Source: IMCC26077 sp964418325 (GTDB taxonomy: Bacteria; Actinomycetota; Actinomycetes; Nanopelagicales; Nanopelagicaceae). From it: a stretch of 29,504 nt of DNA. Position numbers and translations under genes: made by a program. Below are positions 13,861 to 21,532 of the stretch, piece by piece. Every line of letters starts with the position of its first letter. The stretch's first letter is position 1. The notes under the pieces are model-generated. The model was not told the DNA's origin. It ran no database searches and saw nothing but the letters and a program-made list of their open reading frames with translations. Location of the stretch: contig CAYQLC010000017.1 of assembly GCA_964418325.1 (NCBI GenBank), forward strand, positions 1-29,504. The letters are read 5' to 3'.

Positions 13861-15987
13861 ATGAGCCCTGAGCGCCCCAGAACCCCCAGTAAAGCCGCTA
13901 AACCCGCGTCCAAGGGGGGCAAGAAGGTCGCTAAGGGTGATTCTGGCGACTACACCGCCAAGAACCTCGCCGTCCTGGAGGGGCTTGATGCCGTCCGCAA
14001 GCGCCCAGGCATGTATATCGGCTCGACCGATTCCCGGGGGCTGATGCACTGTCTCTGGGAGATTATCGATAACGCCGTTGATGAGGCGCTCGCCGGACAT
14101 TGCCAGAACGTGGAAGTGACCCTTAGCTCGGATGGCTCTGTGGAGGTCAAAGATGATGGCCGTGGAATTCCCGTAGATATCGAAGCGAAGAGTGGACTAA
14201 CTGGCGTCGAACTGGTGATGACCAAACTTCATGCAGGTGGAAAATTCGGTGGCGGTTCGTATGCGGCATCAGGTGGTTTGCATGGAGTGGGCGCATCGGT
14301 CGTTAACGCGCTCTCCATTCGTATGGATGTCGCTGTTGCTCGTGATGGTGCGCTGCACACGATTTCTTTCCAACGTGGAACTCCCGGTTCGTTCGAAAAG
14401 ACTGGCCCCGATGCCAAGTTCACTCTGGGATCGAAAAATAAGAACCTGAAAAAGAGCGGGAAGGTAGGGAAGAAAGCTACCGGCACCACTATTAAGTACT
14501 GGTCTGACCCACAGATATTTTTACGCGAGGCCGATTACGACATCGAAGAGATTCATGCCCGCGCTCGCCAAACCGCTTTTCTCGTTCCAGGCCTGACTAT
14601 TACCGTTAATGACAATCGCACACTTGTGGCGACAAGTGAGAAGTTCCATTTCACCGGAGGCATCTCGGAGTACTGCACCTTCTTACAACCAGATAATGCT
14701 ATTTGTGATGTCATTCGCCTAAAGGGTGGCGGACATTATCAGGAGACTGTTCCCGTTCTTGATGATCAGGGCCACTTAGTACCCACTGATGTCGAACGCG
14801 ATATGGAGGTAGACATCGCACTTCGCTGGGGTGATGGCTACGAGGCAACGGTCCGCTCCTTCGTCAACATCATCTCTACTAGTAAAGGCGGCACTCATGT
14901 CAGCGGATTTGAGCGTGGCATAACTAAAGTCGTGAGCGATACATTGAAATCCTCACGTATTACTAAGGCAAGCGACCCTGACATCATCAAAGACGATGTA
15001 CTCGAGGGCTTGACCGCAGTGGTGACGGTGCGAATGTCTGAACCGCAATTTGAGGGACAGACGAAAGAGATTCTTGGCACGGCAGCGGCAACGAAAATCG
15101 TGCAGAATGTCGTCAACACCGAGCTCACGCGGTACTTCAATTCGCGCGGCTCTAAAGCGCAATCAAGATTGGTCCTCGAGAAAATCGCCGGTGCTGCGAA
15201 AACTCGCGTCTCAGTCCGCGCCCATAAAGATATTCAACGCCGGAAGAATGCCCTTGAATCTTCTTCATTGCCGGCCAAACTCTCGGATTGTCGCTCCGAT
15301 GATATCGAGCACACCGAACTCTTCATCGTCGAGGGTGATTCTGCGCTCGGCACCGCAAAATCTGCGCGTAACTCTGAATATCAAGCCTTGCTGCCGATTC
15401 GAGGAAAGATTCTCAACGTTCAAAAGGCTTCATTGTCTGCGATGCTCGATAACTCAGAGTGCGCCTCCATCATCCAGGTCATTGGTGCGGGCTCTGGTCG
15501 TTCATTTAATCTCGATGAGGCGCGCTATGGACGAATCATCTTGATGTCTGATGCTGATGTCGACGGCGCCCACATTCGCTGCCTAATCCTCACCTTACTT
15601 TTTAAATATATGCGACCACTGATCGACGAAGGGCGAGTTTTCGCGGCAGTGCCACCGCTGCATCGCATCGAGATTTCTGGCGCCAAGAAGGGCGATTTTC
15701 ATTACACCTACTCTGATGATGAGATGAAGAAATATCTCTCCTCGCTCACCAAAGCGGGGAAGAAGTGGCGAGAGCCTATTCAGCGGTATAAAGGTCTTGG
15801 TGAGATGGATGCCGAACAACTTCGCGAGACCACGATGGACCCTGAGAAACGAACCCTTCGTCGCATCACTATCAAAGATGGCGTTCAAGCAGAGAAGATC
15901 TTCGAGTTATTAATGGGCAATGAGGTGGGGCCGCGTCGAGATTTCATCGGTACCAATCAAATTGATCTTGAACGTATCGATGTATAG
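13861..15987 (+). CDS. parE: DNA topoisomerase IV subunit B (ParE/GyrB family)
   Basis: This 708-residue type IIA topoisomerase ATPase subunit pairs with the ParC at 17222-18715 to decatenate and relax DNA. Domains: a basic Lys/Pro/Ala-rich N-terminal tail (1-28), a GHKL ATPase with E67 and N71 in WEIIDNAVDEAL and the DDGRGIPV loop (98-105), a GGLHGVGASVVNALS lid region, a transducer, and TOPRIM with EGDSA from E491 and the metal-binding D564-A-D566-V-D568-G. A QRYKGLGEM motif lies near the end. Length fits ParE or GyrB without the GyrB insert seen in some Gram-negatives. I chose ATG 13861 over TTG 13852 because a TACCCT -10-like box overlaps the latter. ParE rather than GyrB is inferred from the neighbouring ParC-type subunit and the EGDSALGTAK form. 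The MFS gene follows by 9 nt. Confidence 0.93.
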   Translation: MSPERPRTPSKAAKPASKGGKKVAKGDSGDYTAKNLAVLEGLDAVRKRPGMYIGSTDSRGLMHCLWEIIDNAVDEALAGHCQNVEVTLSSDGSVEVKDDGRGIPVDIEAKSGLTGVELVMTKLHAGGKFGGGSYAASGGLHGVGASVVNALSIRMDVAVARDGALHTISFQRGTPGSFEKTGPDAKFTLGSKNKNLKKSGKVGKKATGTTIKYWSDPQIFLREADYDIEEIHARARQTAFLVPGLTITVNDNRTLVATSEKFHFTGGISEYCTFLQPDNAICDVIRLKGGGHYQETVPVLDDQGHLVPTDVERDMEVDIALRWGDGYEATVRSFVNIISTSKGGTHVSGFERGITKVVSDTLKSSRITKASDPDIIKDDVLEGLTAVVTVRMSEPQFEGQTKEILGTAAATKIVQNVVNTELTRYFNSRGSKAQSRLVLEKIAGAAKTRVSVRAHKDIQRRKNALESSSLPAKLSDCRSDDIEHTELFIVEGDSALGTAKSARNSEYQALLPIRGKILNVQKASLSAMLDNSECASIIQVIGAGSGRSFNLDEARYGRIILMSDADVDGAHIRCLILTLLFKYMRPLIDEGRVFAAVPPLHRIEISGAKKGDFHYTYSDDEMKKYLSSLTKAGKKWREPIQRYKGLGEMDAEQLRETTMDPEKRTLRRITIKDGVQAEKIFELLMGNEVGPRRDFIGTNQIDLERIDV

Positions 15988-15996
15988 CGAAAGCCG

Positions 15997-17229
15997 ATGA
16001 GCCAAACTGCGCCTCATAGCAAACAGAGCAGTACGCTCAAGAAATTAGCCACTGCACAAACGTTCTCCGGGTTAGGTGTTACAGGAACTTTTGCTGCAGG
16101 GTCTCTGCTGGTTGTGCAGATAACAGGATCCGAAGCGCTTGCAGGTTTGGTACAAACCTCTACCGTGGTAGGTGCAGCGCTGCTGGCGCTACCGCTGGCT
16201 CGCTGGACTGACCTCGGTGGGCGTCGACGTTCATTAGGTTTTGGATATTTTCTTGGGGCACTCGGGGCAACTTTTGCCTTTATCGGGGGAGTGCAGCGCA
16301 TCTTCCCGCTCATTCTCATCGGCGCTGCGATGATCGGCGGCGCATCTGCTGCCGGTTACCAAGCGCGTTTTGCAGCGGTAGACCTCTCGGATGATAACCA
16401 CCGCGCACGCGATCTTTCGATGGTGGTTTGGGCATCGACAGCAGGCTCCGTCCTTGGTCCAAATCTCATGGAGCCAGCCGGAAATTTTGCGCGCTCTATT
16501 GGTCTGCCAAAACTTGTCGGTCCATACATTGTTGCAATCGTGATGCTCACCCTGGCCGCAACGATAATCACAATTTTCTTGAAGCCAGATCCATTCCTCT
16601 TAGCGCGCGAAGAGCGGGGCGAGGTATACACCAGGCAAAAACGTGCATTTCGAAAAGCTTTCACTCTTGTTCGCCAGATTCCGCAGGCCTGGCTTGCCCT
16701 CAATGCGATTGTGATCGGCCACATTGCGATGGTCACCATCATGGTGATGACTCCGGTTCATATGGCGCATGTTGATGTCTCTCTACGACTTATTGGATTG
16801 GTCATCAGCGTTCACGTGCTGGGCATGTACGCGCTCTCACCCCTGGTCGGCAAGATCGTTGATCGCTTTGGCAGAGTGCAAACTATTCTCATCGGCGTCT
16901 CAATTCTTTTAGTAAGCGCGCTAATCTCTGGTCTTGCTTATGCAGATGCCGTCGTGCAATTGGGCATCGGACTCTTTTTATTGGGCCTTGGTTGGTCCTG
17001 CACTCTCATCGCTGGCTCAACTCTGCTCGCTGAGTCGCTTCCTGCTGAGATCAAGGCATCGGGCCAAGGACTATCAGACTTGTGCATGAATGGTGGCGGA
17101 GCGCTCGGCGGTGCACTGGCCGGCATTGTCATCGCGCTATCAAGTTACGGCTGGCTCTGCGCAGTGATGGCGATACCGGTGCTCTACCTTGGGGTACACG
17201 CCTATCGGGTACGAAAGAGCCTTACTTAA
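15997..17229 (+). CDS. Major facilitator superfamily transporter
   Basis: This 410-residue protein has about 12 hydrophobic helices and MFS landmarks: after the second helix comes a short D-L-G-G-R-R-R-S loop (motif A-like), and a matching G-K-I-V-D-R-F-G-R loop follows in the second half, with a basic cytoplasmic segment (about residues 200-222) between the halves. Substrate cannot be read from the sequence; the single-peptide drug/metabolite exporter type is the closest fit. It starts 9 nt after parE, so it is probably co-transcribed. The 3' end overlaps the convergent parC by 8 nt. No strong ribosome-binding site precedes the ATG, which suits translational coupling. Membrane transporter status is firm; the transported compound is unknown. 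Confidence 0.88.
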   Translation: MSQTAPHSKQSSTLKKLATAQTFSGLGVTGTFAAGSLLVVQITGSEALAGLVQTSTVVGAALLALPLARWTDLGGRRRSLGFGYFLGALGATFAFIGGVQRIFPLILIGAAMIGGASAAGYQARFAAVDLSDDNHRARDLSMVVWASTAGSVLGPNLMEPAGNFARSIGLPKLVGPYIVAIVMLTLAATIITIFLKPDPFLLAREERGEVYTRQKRAFRKAFTLVRQIPQAWLALNAIVIGHIAMVTIMVMTPVHMAHVDVSLRLIGLVISVHVLGMYALSPLVGKIVDRFGRVQTILIGVSILLVSALISGLAYADAVVQLGIGLFLLGLGWSCTLIAGSTLLAESLPAEIKASGQGLSDLCMNGGGALGGALAGIVIALSSYGWLCAVMAIPVLYLGVHAYRVRKSLT

Positions 17230-18715
17230 AGAGGAAGGTGCGCCGAGCAGTGGCGAACTTCTTCCCCTCTTCTTTCAACTCGAGCGAGACTTGCGCGCGA
17301 ATAGAGGCATCATCCTTCAAGAGCGCATTGAGCGAAGCGATGGTTTTTTTCAGCTCTTTCTCCTCGCCATCAAGTTCTAATTTAGAGAATTTGGTGAGGC
17401 GACGAAGCGGCATCTCGAGGATGTAATTCGCTTGAATCTCTGAGAGCTTAAAAGTGCTCATCAATCCCTTGCGCGCTGCTTCAGTATCGTCGCTGGCTCG
17501 AATTAATTTGATTACTTTATCGATATCGATGATGGCCTTGAGAAGTCCTTCGACAATATGCAGGCGATCTTTCGCTCGCTCGCGACGGAACTTGGATCGC
17601 CGAGTGACTACTGAGATTCGGTGATCGATATAAACCTGGAGTAGCTCCTTGAGCGACAAGGTTTTTGGTTGGCCATTAACAAGCGCCACTGCATTAATGG
17701 AAAAGGACTCTTCCATCGGAGTGAGGCGATAGAGATTGGTGAGAATCTCCTCGGGGTCGTATCCCGTCTTTGCTTCGACGATGATTCGAGTGCCATTCTT
17801 GCCGTCGGAGAGATCGATGATGTCGGAGATGCCTTGGATCTTCTTCGCCTTCACCAGGTCAGCAATCTTTTCCACTACTTTCTCAGGACCGACGTTAAAG
17901 GGCAGTTCGGTAATCACAATTCCTTGTTTGCGCGCTGAGACTTTGTCGACGAAGGCTGTCGCCTGTACTTTGAAGGCGCCTTTTCCAGTTTCGTATGCCT
18001 CAATGATTCCTTCAGTATCAACAATCTTGCCGCCGGTGGGGAAATCGGGTCCAGGAAGATGCTTCATCAGCGATTTCAAGGTGGCATTTGGGTTATCAAT
18101 TAAATGACAGGTGGCTGCAATAACTTCCCCGACATTATGTGGCGCCATGTTGGTTGCCATTCCTACCGCGATACCTGTGGCGCCATTGATTAATAAATTA
18201 GGTAGCGCGGCCGGCAAGACGCGCGGCTCTTTCATCTGACCGTCGTAATTCGAGGCGAAATCAACGGTGTCCTCGTCGCTCTCTTCCACCATCGTAAGCG
18301 CTGCAGGTGCAAGGCGTGCTTCGGTATAGCGCATCGCGGCAGGTCCAGCATCGAGGGAACCGAAGTTCCCGTGGCCGTCGATCAGGGTCAATCGCATCGA
18401 AAAGTTCTGTGCCATTCGCACGAGGGCGTCATAAATAGCACCATCACCATGAGGGTGGAGTTTTCCCATCACTTCACCGACCACGCGCGCGCTCTTCACA
18501 TGTCCTTTATCAGGTCGTAGCCCCATCTCTGCCATCTGAAAGAGGATTCGGCGGTGGACCGGTTTTAACCCATCACGTGCATCAGGAAGAGCTCTGGAGT
18601 AGATGACTGAATAGGCATACTCCAAGAAGGATTCCGACATCTCGCTATTGACATCGATATCGATAACTCGACCGAGTGATGGAGGAGGTGGTGGTGCGCT
18701 CTTTGTTTTAGCCAT
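17222..18715 (-). CDS. parC: DNA topoisomerase IV subunit A (ParC/GyrA family), lacking the C-terminal DNA-wrapping domain
   Basis: This 497-residue breakage-reunion subunit binds and cuts the gate DNA with ParE. After an AKTKSAPPPPP tail comes the winged-helix domain with the quinolone-region HPHGDGAIYD (residues 87-96) and the catalytic R129-Y130 in AAMRYTEARL. The tower follows (ATGIAVGMATNMAPHN, FPTGG), then the coiled-coil segment ending LEMPLRRLTKFSKLELDGEEKEL. The protein stops 60-odd residues later. Family members usually run to about 750-850 residues with a six-bladed C-terminal beta-pinwheel. No GyrA-box or pinwheel sequence is present, and the MFS gene occupies the downstream DNA. 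Gly92 sits where E. coli GyrA has Ser83; Asp96 matches Asp87. No clear ribosome-binding site is seen, and a weak GAGAAT box lies 6 nt before the ATG. Confidence 0.93.
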   Translation of the reverse strand: MAKTKSAPPPPPSLGRVIDIDVNSEMSESFLEYAYSVIYSRALPDARDGLKPVHRRILFQMAEMGLRPDKGHVKSARVVGEVMGKLHPHGDGAIYDALVRMAQNFSMRLTLIDGHGNFGSLDAGPAAMRYTEARLAPAALTMVEESDEDTVDFASNYDGQMKEPRVLPAALPNLLINGATGIAVGMATNMAPHNVGEVIAATCHLIDNPNATLKSLMKHLPGPDFPTGGKIVDTEGIIEAYETGKGAFKVQATAFVDKVSARKQGIVITELPFNVGPEKVVEKIADLVKAKKIQGISDIIDLSDGKNGTRIIVEAKTGYDPEEILTNLYRLTPMEESFSINAVALVNGQPKTLSLKELLQVYIDHRISVVTRRSKFRRERAKDRLHIVEGLLKAIIDIDKVIKLIRASDDTEAARKGLMSTFKLSEIQANYILEMPLRRLTKFSKLELDGEEKELKKTIASLNALLKDDASIRAQVSLELKEEGKKFATARRTFLFK

Positions 18716-18779
18716 GGCGTAATTCTCGCTGGTTTATCTCGATATTTTGGGGAGGCGGCCCTTATTCATGGCAATGTTG

Positions 18780-18785
18780 TAGATT
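18780..18785 (+). promoter_or_regulatory. Candidate -10 (TAGATT), leaderless phosphodiesterase gene
   Basis: TAGATT ends 6 nt before ATG 18792 in the 76-bp gap divergent from parC. No Shine-Dalgarno sequence precedes the ATG, so a leaderless transcript is likely. Confidence 0.55.
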
Positions 18786-18791
18786 CGCCGA

Positions 18792-19895
18792 ATGGTAGCG
18801 CGGCCAAGTGTGGGCAGTTTCACGTTGAGTGAGGTAAGTCGCGCACTCTTTGCCGCTCTGGGTTTACCGATTGAATCAAAGCTACCGCTCTCACAATCTC
18901 CTGGAGTAGAGATTCTCTTTCTTATCGATGGTCTTGGCGCGCTCTCTCTTGCTGAATTTCATTCATTCGCACCAAATATTTCAAGTTTGGAGAGCGTGGC
19001 GAACCTAACCAGTGAGTTTCCCTCCACGACAGCAACTTCGCTCACCAGTGTTGGTACAGGTCTACAACCAGCAGAACATGGCATGCTCGGATATACCGTT
19101 CGAATTCCATACAGTGATAATCGCTTGCTCAATGCTCTCAAATGGGATTCACGAGTTGACCCAGTGATTTGGCAATCACGAGCCACGCTCTTTGAGCAAG
19201 GTGCAAAGTTTGGCATTGAATCTTTCAATATCTCAGCGGAGCGCTACGCCGGTAGTGGATTCACCGAAGCGGCGCTGCGGGGCGCTACCTTCCTTGGCGC
19301 AAATACCTTTGACCGGATGGTAGATCATTTGAGAATTGCAACAAAGAAGCGGCCCACCTTTATCTATCTCTACATCAACGATATTGACGCCGCCGGACAT
19401 GAGTTTGGGGTGGGGTCAGAAGAGTGGCTGGAGGCACTCACGATGGCTGATGATTTTGTTGGGCTAGTGCGCGCAAACTTGCCCGCTGGAGTGAGGTTCA
19501 CCATTACTTCCGACCACGGCATGCTTAATGCGCAGGAAAAAATCATGATTGATGGAGAGTTAATGCGCGATGTCCTATTGGTTGGCGGAGAACCACGAGC
19601 GCGCCACATTTACATCGCTGAGGGACGAGCGTTACAGGTGCAGAGCACTTGGCAACAGAGGCTCGAGGGGAAAGCTGAAGTGCTACTCAAAAGCCAAGCG
19701 ATAGAGCAGCACCTCTTTGGAGCAAAGCCAACGCCACAGACTCTAGAACGGATGGGTGACTTAGTGGTTATTGCCCGCGACGAAGTAGTACTGATTGAGC
19801 CAGCGCGAAAACATCTTGAAGGAGCAATGGTTGGTCATCATGGGGGAGCGACCGATATCGAGCGATCTATTCCTCTGGTTTCTTTCCAAACATAA
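18792..19895 (+). CDS. Alkaline phosphatase superfamily protein (type I phosphodiesterase/nucleotide pyrophosphatase)
   Basis: This 367-residue protein has the two-metal site of the superfamily: D46 in LFLIDGLGA, a Thr/Ser nucleophile in FPSTTATSLTSVGTG (around T80), a D-I-D-x-x-G-H ligand motif near residues 197-203, and T-S-D-H-G-M near residue 239. A final H-H-G-G motif close to the C-terminus supplies the last metal ligand. The family hydrolyses phosphodiester or pyrophosphate bonds of nucleotides or lipids; the substrate here is unknown. No signal peptide is apparent, so it is probably cytoplasmic. From memory, actinobacteria often carry such a gene near parC and sepH. Its 3' end overlaps the convergent sepH by 29 nt. 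Confidence 0.88.
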   Translation: MVARPSVGSFTLSEVSRALFAALGLPIESKLPLSQSPGVEILFLIDGLGALSLAEFHSFAPNISSLESVANLTSEFPSTTATSLTSVGTGLQPAEHGMLGYTVRIPYSDNRLLNALKWDSRVDPVIWQSRATLFEQGAKFGIESFNISAERYAGSGFTEAALRGATFLGANTFDRMVDHLRIATKKRPTFIYLYINDIDAAGHEFGVGSEEWLEALTMADDFVGLVRANLPAGVRFTITSDHGMLNAQEKIMIDGELMRDVLLVGGEPRARHIYIAEGRALQVQSTWQQRLEGKAEVLLKSQAIEQHLFGAKPTPQTLERMGDLVVIARDEVVLIEPARKHLEGAMVGHHGGATDIERSIPLVSFQT

Positions 19896-20610
19896 TCTCA
19901 TCCCACGACGGGACTTTTGCGCGACCAATGACGCCATCGCGCGCTGCATCGGATGTTGGTTCGACCTCTTCACGAACTGCCATCAATCGCGGTGCTTCTC
20001 TAGGCTCGCGCTCAGCTCCACCACCAAGAAGTTCAGTAGGTAGTTGCGATCGCACTTTCTCCTGCGGTGAGCGATCATCACCACTTATCCATCGTGCACC
20101 TTCATCACGTGCGGCAAGGGTGCGCTTACTAGTATCAAGAATCCATTCACCACTACTTTGGCCATCACGAGTGGGGTAGTGAACCGAGATGATCCAGGTG
20201 CCATCTTCTTGGCGGTAACTGTTCCACTCTAAACTTTTAAGATCTACCCCGCGTGCACCAAGCCGTTCATCGACGACTTCGCGCAGAGTTAAATCGCTAC
20301 GCCCACGTTTGATTTGGGTATCAAGAGCGTGCGAGATGATGTGATTTCGTTCATGCACGATTGGTCCGGCGAAGCGCTCAATTTTTTCTAGAGAGGTTCC
20401 AGTACTCTCCGATATTTCTCGTGGAGATTCTCCCGATCGCAACCGCGCTTGAATCTCCTTAATAGAGAGCTCGGCTCCGCCTGTTGGCGGCACTGAGATA
20501 AGAGTTGGATGTGGAGCGCTCTTGCGCTCAGCGCGATACTTATTTCCCGAAGAATCAGTCAGGAGAATCGACTCTCCATCATCACTGACTATCCGTAATT
20601 CCCGCTCCAT
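19867..20610 (-). CDS. sepH: SepH-like cell-division protein (DUF3071)
   Basis: This 247-residue protein begins M-E-R-E-L-R-I-V-S-D-D-G and has an LSIKEIQARLRSGESPREIS-type helix-turn-helix (about 49-82), the conserved ERFAGPIVHERNHI region, a W-x-I-S-V-H-Y-P strand region (about 139-165), a low-complexity linker and the C-terminal VPSWDEIMFG motif (233-242). This is the architecture of SepH, known in Streptomyces and mycobacteria to stimulate FtsZ assembly at division sites. Here it is slightly short with a reduced linker. I chose ATG 20610, which has AAAGAGGT upstream. A GTG at 20631 would overlap the likely -10 box. It is divergent from the inositol monophosphatase gene and convergent with the phosphodiesterase gene. 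Confidence 0.88.
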   Translation of the reverse strand: MERELRIVSDDGESILLTDSSGNKYRAERKSAPHPTLISVPPTGGAELSIKEIQARLRSGESPREISESTGTSLEKIERFAGPIVHERNHIISHALDTQIKRGRSDLTLREVVDERLGARGVDLKSLEWNSYRQEDGTWIISVHYPTRDGQSSGEWILDTSKRTLAARDEGARWISGDDRSPQEKVRSQLPTELLGGGAEREPREAPRLMAVREEVEPTSDAARDGVIGRAKVPSWDEIMFGKKPEE

Positions 20611-20629
20611 GACACCTCTTTCTGCCCTC

Positions 20630-20635
20630 ACTCTA
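20630..20635 (-). promoter_or_regulatory. Candidate -10 (TAGAGT) for sepH
   Basis: Read on the minus strand, TAGAGT lies 19 nt before ATG 20610. This leaves room for a short leader with the AGAGGT ribosome-binding site. The box overlaps the alternative GTG start and so argues against it. Confidence 0.45.
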
Positions 20636-20644
20636 GTCGGCCAT

Positions 20645-20650
20645 TAGGAT
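20645..20650 (+). promoter_or_regulatory. Candidate -10 (TAGGAT), leaderless inositol monophosphatase gene
   Basis: TAGGAT ends 6 nt before ATG 20657 with no Shine-Dalgarno sequence. It is back-to-back with the sepH box, only about 9 bp apart. Confidence 0.55.
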
Positions 20651-20656
20651 GATTAC

Positions 20657-21469
20657 ATGGAACTAGCGGCGCAACTTGAATCGGTTGCCATCGACATTGT
20701 TCGCACGGCAGGGGCGCTGCTCACCAATAGACCTGAGAAAATGATGTACTCCACCAAATCCAGCGCCGTCGATGTCGTTACCGAGATGGATAGGGCGAGT
20801 GAAGAGTTGGTAAAAAATTACCTAGCCACCCACCGTCCCGGTGATGGTCTTTTGGGTGAAGAGGGAGCTGACATCGCCAGCACCACCGGGATTACCTGGA
20901 TTGTTGATCCAATCGATGGCACGGTGAATTACCTCTATGGTTTACCTGGTTGGAATATTTCGATTGCCGCCCAGCGCGATGGCCAGACGCTCGCGGGGGC
21001 GGTTTATGCCCCGCTCTTATTTGGCGGAGCGCTCTGGAGCGCAACCCGCGGTGGGGGCGCCTGGCTTCGCCACGATGCAACAAAAACAGATGCTCGGCAA
21101 CGGATAGCAGCGAATGCAGAGGTTCCACTCCACTTGGCTCTCCTTGCTACAGGCTTTTCGTACTCCACGGAAATTCGCGCGAAGCAAGGTGCGCGTATTG
21201 CCCAACTCATTCCTCAGGTGCGCGATATTAGGCGGATGGGGGCGGCCGCTGTCGATCTCTGCTTAGTGGCCTCGGGAATGGTTGATGGATATTTCGAGGA
21301 GGAGCTCGCTCCATGGGACTTGGCGGCAGGGGAGCTCATCGCTACTGAAGCGGGAGCGCTAGTAACCAATGCCAGAGGCGGTAAGGCGGGGCGGGATATG
21401 GTCGTAGCCGCACACCCCACCTTGCATCGGGAGATTCTCGCTGCCCTTGCCCGCGTGGGAAGCAAATAG
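20657..21469 (+). CDS. suhB: Inositol monophosphatase family protein (SuhB-like)
   Basis: This 270-residue Mg2+-dependent phosphatase has the family's metal sites in order: D-V-V-T-E-M-D near 39-45, G-E-E-G (67-70), D84-P-I-D87-G-T and W220-D221-L-A-A-G. All catalytic acids are present, and the length is typical. The usual substrates are myo-inositol-1-phosphate, which feeds phosphatidylinositol and mycothiol-type metabolism in actinobacteria, or related sugar phosphates; which applies here cannot be read. In M. tuberculosis the corresponding locus carries suhB near DUF4193 and dut, matching the order here. It is likely transcribed alone from its own leaderless promoter. The suhB name is by family and synteny; other IMPase paralogues such as histidinol-phosphatase (HisN) remain possible. 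Confidence 0.88.
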   Translation: MELAAQLESVAIDIVRTAGALLTNRPEKMMYSTKSSAVDVVTEMDRASEELVKNYLATHRPGDGLLGEEGADIASTTGITWIVDPIDGTVNYLYGLPGWNISIAAQRDGQTLAGAVYAPLLFGGALWSATRGGGAWLRHDATKTDARQRIAANAEVPLHLALLATGFSYSTEIRAKQGARIAQLIPQVRDIRRMGAAAVDLCLVASGMVDGYFEEELAPWDLAAGELIATEAGALVTNARGGKAGRDMVVAAHPTLHREILAALARVGSK

Positions 21470-21485
21470 CTAACTTACCTTCCCG

Positions 21486-21507
21486 TAACCTACGGTTCCG
21501 TAAGTTA
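21486..21507 (+). promoter_or_regulatory. 22-bp operator-like palindrome upstream of the acyl-ACP desaturase
   Basis: Half-sites TAACCTACGG and CCGTAAGTTA are separated by TT; 9 of 10 positions pair as an inverted repeat. It covers plausible -10 hexamers (TACGGT at 21491, TAAGTT at 21501) and lies 25 bp before the ATG, so a bound protein would block transcription. A further copy of the TAACTTAC half-site lies at 21471-21478. Size and symmetry suit a TetR-type repressor; the regulator is not in the window. Confidence 0.6.
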
Positions 21508-21532
21508 ATTGCGAGGAAGGCTGAGGTCATCG

